DNA of 64,000 nt from positions 20,357,267 to 20,421,266 of the forward strand of contig CM077822.1 of assembly GCA_039720395.1 (NCBI GenBank). The letters are read 5' to 3'. The position numbers and the translations under genes are program-made. Shown here one piece after another: positions 10,513 to 24,416 of the stretch. Under the pieces are notes generated by a model, which worked only from the letters and a program-made list of their open reading frames with translations, was not told the origin of the DNA and ran no database searches. This DNA comes from Liquidambar formosana. Lineage: Eukaryota; Streptophyta; Magnoliopsida; Saxifragales; Altingiaceae. The stretch's first letter is position 1; every line of letters begins with the position of its first letter.

Positions 10513-10956
10513 CCCAACTCTATGTGGAGTCCTACAAGATCTTCCGTGGCAGTAACTGTAACAAAGACCCAAATCGAATTACATTTGAAACCCTTTCATT
10601 ATATGGATTCACAATAATAAATCTAATTGCATAAGCATATAAATAAATAAATACATAAAAACTTTACATTGAACACCCAAAGGAAAGTGTCTTAAACCTT
10701 GAATTTTCTGGAGTTTCTCAATTGCTTCTTCACGATGTCCTCTGAAATGATCAAATTAAGTTTATAATGAGTTTCAAATGATGCTAAGTAGAAGAAAAAT
10801 ATACAAAGATAAATAAGAATAATAAATTAAATTAAAAAAAAAACCCCACCTGTGAAGAAACAAAGTAGATATGGCGAGTTGTCCATCCCCACTGAACTTT
10901 CTCTCGCATAATCTTCCCCTCACTTGGCTAAGTCGAAAGGCACTGCTCCAGTCCAT
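10513..10956 (-). pseudogene. Unidentified gene fragment with exon-like pieces
   Basis: Three pieces splice in phase with GT-AG borders on the - strand: 10850-10956 (open from an ATG, ending at a CAG/GTGGGG donor), 10698-10741 (44 nt) and 10513-10555 (43 nt). Joined, they read '...AISTLFLHR-GHREEAIEKLQKIQ-VTATEDLVGLHIELG'. This looks like helical coding sequence but I do not recognise the family. The next candidate exon downstream (about 10033-10110) gives a stop in the required phase, and the copia element sits further downstream. Either the gene is dead or I have mis-chosen a border. Upstream on the - strand (11040-11580) are CT-rich, leader-like repeats ('TTTGCAAATT-AGGGTCAAGG' units). Confidence 0.3.
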
Positions 10957-12310
10957 TGTCCAAGTACATCTTGTGCGTATGATTCATCTACACATACTAC
11001 AAATTAAACATGTTTCCTAAATTAAAAAGGGGAAATGAGTAACAAAGTTGAAAACACACTCACATTTAAATCTGCAAACTGCAACCTGATTTCGCACAAA
11101 CGAGACCAAATTAACCCGACCCTAAATTCGCAAATCATAAAAGCTCAACCTTGACCCTCAATTTGCAAATCGTAAAAGCTCAACCTTGACCCTAAATTTG
11201 CAAACTGTAAAAGCTTAAGCCGAAATCTGCAAACCGTAACCTTAACCCTAAACCTAGTAACCATAACACCCACGTAGAAATGCAAAGAGCGAGGGTGAGA
11301 GAGGAGAGAGAAAGAGAGAACTTGGGTGTAGAGCTCCGTGTGACAAGAAAATGAAGAGAGTTGCTAATGAGAGCAAAGAAAACCATGGAATCAAAATCAC
11401 AGTTCAATCTGATTTCTTTGTAAGCCACTCCATCGAATACATCTTGTGTGGGAAGTGAGAGACAAGCCAAAAGCAGAGAGAATGAGTTGAGAAAGGTATG
11501 GGGATGTTCTGATTGAAGCTGACAGAAGGTATGGGTGGCAAGGGGGACAGTGAAGCAGCAGGTGGACAAACATCAATCCCATATCTCTTCTCTGATAAGT
11601 GTCAAAAAGGGTTATAAAAAAAAAAAAGTGTCAAGAAGGGTAAAAAAGGAAATGCACTGTTGATTCAATATTGAAGGGAGCCTTACTCCTTTTTATTATA
11701 TGGATAGATATGTGGTCCATACATTGATGTATTGTTGAGATAATTTTTTTTGTTGTTACTTATGGTTCTTAATCTGATCCTATGATTCAACCCTGAACAC
11801 TCCCTATGGATTTAGAATCATGATCTTGACCACTTTGTTCCAAATGTAAAATTATAACTTAAGTTCTCTTGTGCTAAGGCCCAAAAGAAGGAATCAGTTA
11901 CAAACTCTAGTCCTGGAGTTTATTTATTTAAATGAATTGAAATACTTCAAATTTTCACAACTTTGTACTCCTAAAATTCTGATTAGATTCTTCTGTGAAG
12001 GCTGTAGAGAAGGAATCATTCAAAAACTATTATTTTGGAGTTTGTTTATTATGGCTCTAAATGGCTTGAAAAATCGATCATCTAGCATTTATTTCAGAAG
12101 GCTTAGTTCTTTTATTTCGTCTTCCTTGTTTTTTTCAAAGAACCAGTCCACTTTCAATCTGATACCATTTTAAGATGGATTTGTGTTGTCTTTTCCTCAA
12201 TTTTCTATGATTGATTTTCTTTTGGTCCATTCATTTTGTTGATTTTTGATGATTGTGACACAGATCATGTAATGTATGTTCTTTATTGAATTTTGAGAAA
12301 GTAATAGAAC
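10957..12310. other. Non-coding DNA with short direct repeats
   Basis: Between about 11100 and 11260 a 35-40 bp unit containing 'gcaaat-gtaaaagctcaacc-tgaccct-aattt' recurs about four times in tandem. The rest is AT-rich with no supported gene. Confidence 0.4.
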
Positions 12311-13340
12311 TCAACTGAACTCGACAAAGCCTTAAATTCCAACTCCAAGGGTTGGGCTACTTGAATCTGTTTTCACTAATTAACGTAATTTAAACCATAT
12401 ATTTCGTTAAGCCCTTGGCAATCATGTGTTCTCTCTTCACCTCCAACCACGTTCTTTTTTGGTCTTTCTCTTGTCCTTTTGGTGTCTTCAATTTGAATCG
12501 GCATTCACATGTCCTTGTTGTACATGGCTAACCATATGTTCGGGTGATTTTCCCTCATGTCTTTAATTGGTGCCATCTCTACCTTCTTACAATTACATTT
12601 TGTCTGAAATCTTTTCTCGTTTGCCACTCATCCATATTAACATCCTCATTTTGGCTACAATTGAATGTATTTCTTAATTGCACAATTTACTGTATGGAAA
12701 GTATAGCTAGCCTTACTGTTGTCATGTAAAGTTATCCCTTTTACTTGGTAGGTTTTTATGGTCTCACAACATTCTAGATGTAGTCTTCCACTTTATCTAT
12801 CCTGCCCTAATTTCATGGGTAAAGTCCTTCTCAATCTCTCATTCCTTATGGATAATTGATCCAAGGTAATGAATATGGTCACCTATCGGTATTTTATTGG
12901 CATCAATTTACACTATACCCTCAATTCTATTCCTAGTTTTTCTAAATAACTTTCTGTATATTTAGCCTTCGTTTTGCTTGAACTAAAACGTTTGATTCTA
13001 AAGTATTTCCCACAGCTGTAATTTGGAATTAACCTCAACTCTGGTTTCGTTTGCTAATATTTTATCACCAACAAAGAATATGCGCTTTGAGACATCTTCC
13101 TAACTTTTCGTAGTAAGTTCATCCATAATTATTTTATAAATATAAGGGATCAGTGCCAATCCTTAATAAAAGCCCATTGTTATGGGAAATTCACTAGTCC
13201 CTCCTCCCATCTTTCTCATGCTAGTTACTGCTCCATACATGTCTTTGATCACCTTGTATGTCTGAATGATACTTCTTCCTTTTCTAAAACCCACCAAATT
13301 ATATCCCTAGCGACCTCTATCATGTGGCTTTTGCAGTCCT
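12311..13340 (-). mobile_element. RTE-type LINE remnant
   Basis: Read on the - strand, the segment contains degenerate reverse transcriptase of the plant RTE clade: 'VIKDMYGAVTSMRKMGGGTSEFPITMGF' followed by 'GLALIPYIYKIIMDELT'. The + left end is the family's 3' terminus, with a sequence like 'GATTCAAGTAGCCCAACCC...AAGGCTTTGTC'. There are many stops and frameshifts, so it is old. It is 5'-truncated at about 13340. It would lie in the intron upstream of the first CTF18 exon seen here. Confidence 0.75.
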
Positions 13341-15295
13341 AGGTACATGGTTTTGAAACTGAGAATTAAATGCTGTGAGGGACTTGACTGCAAGGTATAT
13401 ATATTCTAGAAGACGAAGTTTCAGACTTCAGATCTTGGTAGTGTGATGGTAGGGCCTGCTTTCAGGCTAAGATTAACAACTACTACTTTCACAAACTTTA
13501 TGTGTTCCTTTTTATTAAGTTCTAATTTATTTATCGACTATTTCTTTTCTGTTTTGTTTGTTGGGGAGGGAAAGAGTTGTGTTTGTACATTTTCTTTACT
13601 TTGACCAGATAAGGTGCCTCAAACCAATGGCTTGGAGCGGAATCTAAATTCTTTCTGAAGTTAAAACATCATTTATTTGTTCTGTAAAACGAGATCAATA
13701 TCGTAGTTGACAATGGGGAAAAATGTGAAGACTGAACTACTCATAAGCAAGCGATTTATATATTCCATCAAATTGGTTGTTGGCCAATGGCAAAGATATG
13801 GTAGAGCAAGCAGCTCCAGAATTGTACTCAAAATACATTAGTATCAGTTAAGTCAGTAGATACTTAATTCCCATATAGAAACTTTATTTTCCTTTTATAT
13901 CCTTGTAGGAGTTGTAGCATCTTTTGTTTTTCTCTCTATTAATAATACTGAGAGTAGTTAGCATAGGATTTGGAGGTTGTTTGTGTGCCAACCTAGTTGG
14001 GAACTTGGGATACAAAGTTTCCCTCTAATGCTAACTTCTCTCCTAAAAAAAATGGAAACTCTAAAAATGAAGTAAATCTATGTAAACTTAACTATGGTTA
14101 TGATAAAGTTGCAAAGGATTATATGAGATTCCCCCCTCCTACGCAAAAATCAACAGATTTTAAGACAAGCCATGGATTTGGACTATGAGTGTGATGGGAT
14201 GAATTGCAGCTTTAGATTTTAATCTTTAGGGAGATTTTATTCTATAAAATTTTATGTTTAGTGTCATTGGATTAAATTTATGTATTTAGAGAAGCTATTT
14301 TGCTTATATGGCACTCTTTTTATTTTTGAGATTAGAGAATTTAAACCAATGATGGGCATTGAGCGTGTGCTTAATTGAATTGGCATTAATATTGAAGCTC
14401 AGTCAGAGTGTTGAACAATAAAAGTTTGAGTTCTTTGGGATTTCAATTTTGAAAAGAATTGGAGGATATATACGTGCTGGGCTTGAGCTATAGTGTGCCC
14501 ATCCCATCCCATCCCATGTTTAACAGGACAAAGTAGAGTATTTCCATGAGCAATGACTTGGAAGTTGGAACAACTTAGCATGTGGTTTTTTACATAAGGG
14601 TTTTGAGGAGTACATTGACAGTTTAATTTCTGACAGAAGCATACTAGGTTTGACTTTCATCCTTAAAGAATACAACTTATACATTCTCTCTTCCTTTCAA
14701 AAAAATTTTTTTTTTTTGGGACAACTCTTCCTTTAGGATTACACGGCCCTATTTTATGGATTCCACTAGAAAAGCACTTGGTGGTTATGCAGATTTGCAG
14801 CTGAAATGAAAAAGAAGAAAATGGAAAGTGGAATCTGAGACATTGCTTCATTTCATGTATCCCTGAACAGATACAGAGTAGTTTTTGAATAATATTCAGG
14901 GTAATTTGAAATTAATTATTTGGGTGGAGGAGATGTTATCTGCATGATCTAGAGTGGAAATATATCTTTTCTTCTTACAATAGCAATTTAATGCATTGAA
15001 GACATGCAAAATGGTGAGTAACATAAATATCTTGGACGTGTGTTGCAACAAGAATGCAAGTTCATTTTATCTATTCTAGAAAATTTAGGAAATATAAAGG
15101 GACAAGAAACGGGTCAAAGAATTGAGAATTTAACTGACATCAGTGTCGTAATGTTGGGTTTTTCGCATACTTAATCACTGGATGCTAATGTAATTAATCA
15201 TGAACTGTATTCTCAGATTGATGTTTTAGCATGCATTGCAGCATGGAAGAAGTTTTGTTCTTTAAATTAGAATGTTATATCCGTTGTTCATGCAG
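13341..15295. other. Unassigned intronic or upstream DNA
   Basis: AT-rich. A short ORF at 13997-14188 (+) has no recognised homology, and a CCCATC pentamer/hexamer repeat occurs at about 14498-14518. I searched this stretch by eye for the expected AAA+ Walker A and B exons of CTF18 and did not find them. Confidence 0.4.
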
Positions 15296-18200
15296 GTGTC
15301 TGCTGAAAGGAAGTCTGATAGTGGGAACCAAAATGTTTCTAAAGAGGGCCAATTGGGAAGGGTATCTTCAAAAAAGGGGCGTAAAACTGTATCTCTGTCA
15401 AGACCTGTAAGTTCAAAATGTTCATACTTGGTTCATTTAAAAAATTATATTTCTTGATATTCAAAACAGCATCTCTGTCAAGACCTATAAGTTCAAAATG
15501 CTAATATGTGGTTTACTGATTATATTATATTTCTTGATACTATATCAAATGGGTTGTCGTATGTAGGTGATTTGCATATGTAATGACCTATATGCACCTG
15601 CCTTGAGACCATTGCGCCAAGTAGCAAAGTAAGTTTTTCTTACAATCAGTTAAAATATCAGACAGTTTATATTATATTCCTTTAGGGCTTCCTTTTCTCT
15701 TCTATTACATTTATTAATCCATACTATTACATATCTGCTTTTATTAATTCAAAGATTCTGTTTTTAATTTATTTATGATTTAAAACTTTACTATAAATAC
15801 TGAAGAGCGTGCTGTTGACTTTTTTTTTTTAATTATAAAAATTATAATTATATGCTAACGACTTTGAATTAGGATAAATATTGTCACTGTTATTATACAC
15901 AGACCGGACTGGCCGGTTGGACTGGTGAACTGGTGACCCGGGCCGGTGGCGGGTCTAGTTTGACATACGGATTGTTTATGCAATGAAACTGGTGAAAACC
16001 GGAATGACTCGCTCAAACCGGATGGTTTATTAGAGAACGGGCATCAAACCGGTTCAGTTGAACCGTTTTTTAACAGGTAAAAACCAAGATATGTTGGGAT
16101 TAGGAATCGAACCTGACAACCTTTATATGTAAAGGACCCTTTATACCGCTAGTCCACATGTTCGGTTTTCAACTTCTATGCTACTTTTATTATTTATTAG
16201 TACATCAATGCATACATCAAAAGTGGGCATATATTTAAATAAAATTATAAAAGTCAAATATTATTAAAATAAGATATAACAAATTGAAAATAGTTCAAAT
16301 ATATCTATAATAATATTACATAATGGTAAATTTTATACGTATCTTTTCTTTTAAGTAAAGTTTATTTTTTTATAATTATTTCAACTTTTTATTAATTTTT
16401 TAATTATAAAAGCAGTCCAACCAGTGACCCAATGGTTGAACCAGTGACCCGGCCTCTTGACTGGGTTAGTGACCGGTCTGGGTTTAATAACTATGCTTAT
16501 TGTCATTTATAGTTTCACATGGAGTCATGGAGAGTTCTGCTCTGGTATGAACATGATACCTATCTATCAACTTCTTGGATAGGCTAAAACATGAGCTTTA
16601 TGGTTCGTAACTTATGAATTATTGTTTTGTTTGAACCTTTGCCTTATTATGGATGGGAATGTCAAAGTGTGACACGGGAACAGAGTGTTGGATTTGTAAA
16701 ATGAAAAGATCTTGGATTCACATACACAACATCACATTCAAACAGCATAGCATAACATAATTCATTTCATAGAATATTTTGGAATAGAGAATGTTAAATT
16801 TTAGGAATTCCCTCAAATGTGTGGGGAAAAAAAGAGACGTTATCCTATGTATTCATTTGTTTACACTCTATTTTTCCTTTCATTATTTTTTCTTTTGTAA
16901 ACTTTTTTTTAAACTGTATCGTATAGCGTACAAAAACAAAAAAATAGGGGAAAAGAGGCCGATTCTCTATTCCCTTCTTTTCTATCTTCCACCTCTTCTT
17001 TCTCTCTCTTGTTCTTTCTTCTTTCTTCAAACCCTGTAAAACAATCCTAAAAATGAAATCCAATAATTGTTACCATTGCAGAACCTTACCAATGCCAGTG
17101 TCAGTATGGGCGACTTCATTACAAGTGTTGGATTCTAATTCTGCTCTCCTCTGAGTATTTCTGTCGTGTTATTTTTTTCCTTTTAAGTTATTTTCCTGAG
17201 TTGTTTGGGTATGGAGGCTCTTTTTTGTTTTCGAAAAGGAGTGGTTTCTTTCAGTTGAGATTTTCAGGTTTTGAGGGCTTTTGATATGGATGATAATGCT
17301 ATGAGGGTCATTTTTGATGTATCTTGAATGGGTATGAGCTGTTTCTTGTATTTGAACAAGGTTTACTAGTATTTTTTGAGTTCTATTTCTCTCCATAGTG
17401 GTAGAATCCCTTGTTTTCATGCTTTTTGACTTCTATTTATTTAGTTGTCACTCCTTTCATCAATTCATCTTAATCTTGTCCCCTCAATCTCTGAAATGAG
17501 GTGGTTCTCTCTCTCTCTCTCTCTCTCTTTGGGCACTGTAGTGTTGGTTGCAGTGGAATATGATGTTTGGAAGCTTAGTATCGGTGAAGGCCTCTCTACT
17601 GGGAGGTATTCAGGGATTTTTGTTGTTGTATAGAAAATTTCAATAGTTCATCATTTCTTCTTGTGGTTTAGATATCAGTTTTAAGAAAATTGTTGGTTGC
17701 ATTGTAAGTTAAATACATTGAACATGGTTGAGATTGCATTGAATCCTGGAACTTCGGAAGGTGTTGCTAGTGTGGTGACTTCTCTTGAGAATCCAAGTCT
17801 TCAGATGTTAACTGTTAAACTGAATGGAGAAAGCTATCTCGAATGGTCATGGTCTTCTAAGAATGTTTATTGTTAGGAGAGGGAAAATTAGTTCCCTTAT
17901 TGGGAGAGTCAGAGAATCAGATTCTTATAAGTTAGTCTAAAAGAGGTAGGAGGCTGAAGATTTATTTCTTGGATTCTTCATTGTATGCAATCTTAGGTAA
18001 GTAAGGGATTCCTATTCTTAAAACAAGAAGAGAGATTTGGGATTCAATAGCCTAGGGCTCTAAGCCTACTTTTAACTTAGAATTTTGAAGGATTTTATCA
18101 AACTTAGAAAATCTCTCATCATCTTTAGGGTAGAATACCTTGGCTTACTAGTTTATGTCTCGTTGTGGTATATGGAGGAGTTTGATCATTATGATAGTTA

Positions 18201-21200
18201 TGGGCCTGTTTATTGAACAGATAAATTTGCATTTTTGAGATAGTGGAGTGATGTTGCATTATTGAGTTTCTAGCATGTCTAAAGTTCGAATTTGAGTTGG
18301 TTTGCGTCCAGATATTTGAGCAGAGAGGTTAGGGAGCGGCATATAATTATTCAGAACAAATACGATATGCACCTTAATGATTAGGATTCTGAAGCAGCTA
18401 GTAGAGTGATTTACAGGTACATTTTAGAAAATTTTGTTTCTTCCATCTTTCACACTTTGTTCGGGTTCTCTTGTCAAATTCTAGGGGAATAATGTGGCAT
18501 ATGGTTATTCAAAGCAAATATGACCATTATTGAAGACTATTTACCAAAGCTTTATAATCTATTCATCTTTTCCAATCATGCTTCTATACCTGAATTTGAT
18601 GTTCCTTTGGTAATCTGGTTTAAGCCAGAGTTTTAACTTAAGAAGAAACCTTAAATATTTTGAAATTGAGGAGTTTTCCTTTTAGATGGATTGATTCATC
18701 TGCACCATTGGGTGTCCTTCAAAGTTGGTTTTCTCAAGCTCAAGGTTGATGGTTACTCAGTAGCAAACCTGGACCCCGTATATATCTATATATATAGAGT
18801 TCTGGACCTCCGGTCAGGTAAGAACGTGTTGATATAAGTTATATCAACACCATGCATTTGGGGTTGTACCCCGTAACCCACCAATGCATGGGGTACAACC
18901 CCAATGTGAGTGCTGATTATATCAGTACATTCTCACCGAACCGCCACCCTATATATATATATATATATACAGTCTCAGTCAGGTAAGAAGTGCTTATATA
19001 AGTTATATTAGAACCATGCATTGGGGGTTGTACCCCATGCATTGGCCCATGTACCCCGTAACCCACCAATGCAGGGGGTACAACCCCCAATACGGGTGTT
19101 GATATAACTTATATCAGCACTAGATATCTTTGGAGATCTTTAAATTCATGTTTTGTTTGCTTTCTCTAAAACAGCAGGATCAGGAGAGTCCTCCAGAGTC
19201 GAGTTTCTTTTGCCTTCTCAGGGGTTTATTGGCTTAAAGAATCTGCATCATAAGAAATGATTCAAATGAATGATTTATGGTGTAGAGCAACTGTGCTAAT
19301 GCGGGTAATCAGTCTTTAAACAGTGCTTTTGTTCGTTTAAATCCTGGAATTTATGTAGGGAGATTTATGGTCTGTTTATCCTTTAGGGCTTCACTTACAC
19401 GGATTTTGAGATAAGGAAATTCAGGTTTTGACTTCTTACCCAAAAAAAAGTGCAATTTTTTGAGACATTTGATGAAAATTATAGGAGGAATTACATAATG
19501 GCCCGGCTATGGGCAAATAACTGCAAATCAATACAATTGACTAGTAACTACAAATAGATGACTACTAACTTAACTAAGAATGATTAGGAAGTTACTAGTC
19601 CATTGTATTGATTTGCAATTATTTGTCTGAAGCTGGGCCATTTTGTAATTCCCCCAAAATTTATATGCAAACCTGACCTTGGTGTTCAGTTGTTTCTGTT
19701 TACATCGTCCGTTTGTTTTACATTTGTCCTTTTATGAAGAAACCTCTATTGTACCCCTTGAGTAGAGAAAAGTTGCTCTATCTGAACCAGGTAATAACTC
19801 TTGTCCACAGGGATAAGGAGGTCTATAATGCAGCAGTGCGACAGCCTTCCTTTTACCAATCAGCTTCTGTCCCAACTGGTGTGTCATGGTGGGGACTGGG
19901 GTGAGGGAGGAATCTACAAGAAGTTCAGGAATGATAAGGAAATACTGCTGTATAGTTACTCCCGAAGACTGCACATACTGGATGTTGGACATTGTTTGCC
20001 ATTCGGCATAGCGGAATAGAATTGGATCATCTTTAGTTTTACATAGCATCATTTTCGACGGTTCCTTCTCTAGTCCAACACTTTTGTCAAAGTCTCAGGA
20101 GGAACACACAAGTTATCCCTTCTTTTGCAGTTATGTTTTTTCGAAGGATAATTATCCCCTAGGAGGAGTTATAGACTTTGCAAAGAGAATGTAGATGAAG
20201 AAGCTCGAATTTTATTAGAAGAACAGAGGAGAAAAGAAGATGAAGAAGAAAAGGAAGAAAAAGCGTTTGGGAGAAATGGGTTCATGTGGATAGAGTACCC
20301 GTTTTTTTGAGAAGCAGATAAACTCATTCGAAAATTGTTCTGAAGTTTTCTGTTTACGCCTGCCTGGACTCATGGTGTGTAACTACCAACTTCTTTAGTG
20401 CATGGATGTTTCGCATTCTCAACTAGCCTGGTAGCTATGTGCTTATTTGATAATTCATTCAGAGTTATTCAATATCCTGCATGGAGTGCAAGTGTGCAAC
20501 TACTTTGGTCCCCACTGACACATAGTTTCAAGCAAGGTTCAGTGTTAGTTTCCCCGTCAATCCTTGTTTTGGTTGAAATAGGAAGAGAATATGGAAGTTT
20601 AAACACTTCACCGAAGTACTGACAATTTCTTTGAAAGAGGGTAAAATTGGTTGAAAATTGAAATGGATAGAACATAGGACTGAATTTCAAACTGGAAATT
20701 TTTCTTAAATATAATCCCTTGTTTTCAGGTCTCTGATTTCAGCATTTTGGATGTATTCCCACCCTTTCTATTTGGCTGCAAATGATGAACCTTGTATTAA
20801 GGTCCATGAAAAGCAGATAAATGTGCTATACTATAGACATGTTTAGGCTAGTAGAGGTAGGCTTCCATTGTATTCCTGTAAAGGTCAGGTTAGGTTCCTA
20901 AGTACTGGTTGTGATTTGAGGTGGCTTGTAAAGTTGTAATCTATTTCAATCCAATTTGTATTTTTGTTAACACAAAATCTAAGTTTAATATTTTATCTGA
21001 TTACACTGATCAATGTCATGTATGCATTACATAAAAACAGAGATAAAGCGACATATTTTGGTGTTTCCAATATGTTACTTGTTCTAGTTGATTTATTTAT
21101 GGATCCTCACGTCATTCAAGGTTGGTCTGTCTGTCTGTCTTTGTCTCTCTCTCCATTTCTTCCTGTGTAAATGTGGACTAAACTGATAATAGTAATGACT

Positions 21201-22135
21201 ATTCTTAGTATTGTTTGTTAGTAATGATTGGGGTATTGATCTGCTCAAATCAACATTAGTTTTGAATGCCTTGATGTGCTTTCTGCTGTTAAGTTTTGTA
21301 ATTAGTTGGACATGAACAAAAAGTGTTGCAATTAATAACTTGTCACAATAATTATGGAATAAGGATGTCTTAACAATTTTTTGATTCTGATTCTCATGAT
21401 GTTGATGTATATGTAGTATACGAAATGGTTCTTCGTATAAAGTCTTATTTATTTGTAACTTGCAATTGTTTAGAATTATTACCTTGGCAGTAAGTACTTG
21501 CTTCCTTTACAGGGTTCACATATTTGTTCAGCCAACTGTGAGTCGTGTGGTAAGCAGGTAATGATTGACTACTAATAATACTACTTCATTGCTATAATAT
21601 TTTCAGATGTGTTCATTGGTGCTTTCATGTTTTACAACCAACATTATTTCCTTAACTAGTTTATGGTTCAACTTTCAAGTATGAGCCTTGGTCATGTTAT
21701 TGTGGGCCAGAACATAACTCAATATCAGTGATGCTACTGAGTATTGGTTGATATGCTACGATGTTCAGAAGTTGTGTAAAAAAAGAAAAGAAAAGAAATA
21801 TGAAGAACCCTTATTGAAATAAGGAAATGTGCGTAATGTTCACAACGTACTGGGGATAAAAATGTTTACTACATGCATAACTGTGTTGCTCTATCATCAC
21901 CCAACTTATAATAATTGGATGTTGGATATTTTATCCTATTTGTTGAACTGTTGATGTATAAAATGCTAAAAATCGTTCCCAAAGCACCACTCCTTCGTAA
22001 TATTTCAAAATGAGAAACTATGTAGCCCAACATGGACATGTGACATGTATATGACATTATGACCTGATATAAATCATATAATATGCCGATGTGGAAAAGC
22101 CTAAAATGTTATAATCATGGATACTACAGGGACAT

Positions 22136-22173
<38 letters not shown>

Positions 22174-23636
22174 GTTTTCTTAACGTGTGCCCTAAGGGCA
22201 CATGTTAAGCTGCAATAAATGAGGTAATCATTGCATTGGGAAATGTATTTACACAGTGTTTTAAGCATTTTCACATTTTTCCAAGCAATTTGCATCATTC
22301 TCTATGCATTTTCACCACTTTTCATGCAATAATTGCTTCATTTATTGCAGCTTAACATGTGCCCTTAGGGCACACTTTAAGGAAACCCATATATATATAT
22401 ATATATAGTCATGTTCCTGTAGTATCCACGTTAAGAAAACCCTATATATATATTACTCATCTTAACAAAGTCTTAATCCTATCTACTTGGGGTTGACTAC
22501 ATTAATCCATTTCTACCATTTAGCTATATTTAGAGCTGTGTCCCCCGTTAAATCCTTGGCAGTCATTTTTCACTGTCTTTTTCTCCTTCTCCTTCTCCTT
22601 TTGGTGCTTTCAAAGAACCAAATCACTCGTTGTACAGGTTCATTCATTGCTTTCGTTGCCTATGGCAGACCCATCTTAGACAATTTTCCCTCTTCTTATT
22701 CTCAATTGGTGCCATTTTTTTTTTTTTTTTTGGGATGTGAGAGCCTTGCGGTTTTAGTTGCAGGTTGGTTTTGGCTGTTTTGTTGCTATGCCTTTATTGG
22801 GCTGGGATGGGGTTCTCTGTTTTCCTTTGGACTCCTTGTCCAATTTGTATCTTCTTTGGTTAATTAATACATTAATTTCATTTTTTTCATTTAAAAAAAA
22901 AAAAAAAAAACCTGTTCTTTCCATGACCCCTCTTAACTGAGACAAATTCTGGGAGGCTCCATGAAGTTCTTCTTTAGGAGTTTATTGATAGTAAAAGAAA
23001 TACAAGAGAGGACGAGAAGTCCTACAAAAAGAAAGGAAATTATAAAAAACAGCTAAAACAAAAGACTCTTAAGAGCCACCACACAGCCTTCCAATCAGAT
23101 CTAATTACAAACAAAGGAACACCAATAAATTTCTTAGAAATAGAAATCCAAAAAGAAGCCAAAAACTTCACCCTATCCCAAAGACTCCAAACATCTTCCT
23201 CATTAAAAATTCTTGCATTTCTTTCCGACCAAATAACCCAAAATGTAGCAAGAACACATTTCCACAACACCTTAGCTTTCTTATAAAATCCAAATCCTCC
23301 GAAATCAATTATGAACATATCAACAGAGGAACTAGGTGGAACCGAATCAAGATCAGCAATTTGAAAAATAGTAAACCACAAAAATCTCTTGACATAATAA
23401 TGAAGGAACAGATGATTAATGATTTTAGCATCCCTTCTACACACGATGCACCACCGAGGGATCAAAGCAAAGGAAGGTCTCCTTTGCTAAAACAAATCAT
23501 TAGTAATAATATTGCTTTGCTGTGTTACATGAACTCGTCAGTTTACCCTAAGGTACTTGTGTTGACATGACATGACACAGGTACGGGTATGGGATCCGTG
23601 CCAGATACGGCAATGTAAATTTGGATATAGGTAACC

Positions 23637-23686
<50 letters not shown>

Positions 23687-24385
23687 ACACCTGGTGGATG
23701 CCGAAAGCATTGTTGAAGGTAGGCCAAAGAGCTTCGATTGAAGCTAGGGCTTGAATCACATTATCGAGCATCAATTACTTATGGGGTTGGATTCTTCATC
23801 CCGATGAAGCCAGGGCTCGAAGATTCATCGTAGGCTTGAAGGTTGGAAGTTGGATTCCAGTCGAACATGTCGCTGGAAGCTCGAAGGCTCGAAGTTGGAT
23901 TCCCGTCGAAGGTGTCTTATTAGCGTTGGAGATGCCCTCCTCCACTGGTGGCGTGAGTTTAAGGGAAAACGAGGGATAGAGAGCGAGAGAGAGAAGGGAA
24001 GAGAGTGGAGAGAGAGTATCTCAATAGATGGAGAAGAGAGATGGCTTGTGAGGCTTGTTAGAGAAGGTTCTCACGCCTCTTGAGGTCAACTGCTGAGCTT
24101 TTGCAGTGTTTGGCTCTTTGAATTGAGACCGTTAGATGAAGCATCTGACGGTTTAAACCAAATTCGTGTGATATATAGTCAAAGTCTTAAAGCTTGATCC
24201 CTTTTTTTTTTCTCAACTTTTTAATCCTTGTACTTTCTTTATTCTTAAAAATACCATAGTTTAAATTTATTATTTAACCACTTTAACCCCTCCAAATTTA
24301 ACTATTACGACAATGCCCCCAATTAGGATATTTACAAAAAAACCCCTTATCATATTTACATCTTATAGTATATTAATAAATACAT

Positions 24386-24416
<31 letters not shown>

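Noticed and set aside
22487..22867. 126-codon hydrophobic ORF
   Set aside because: Spans the junction of two LINE 3' ends and a T run; not a single gene.
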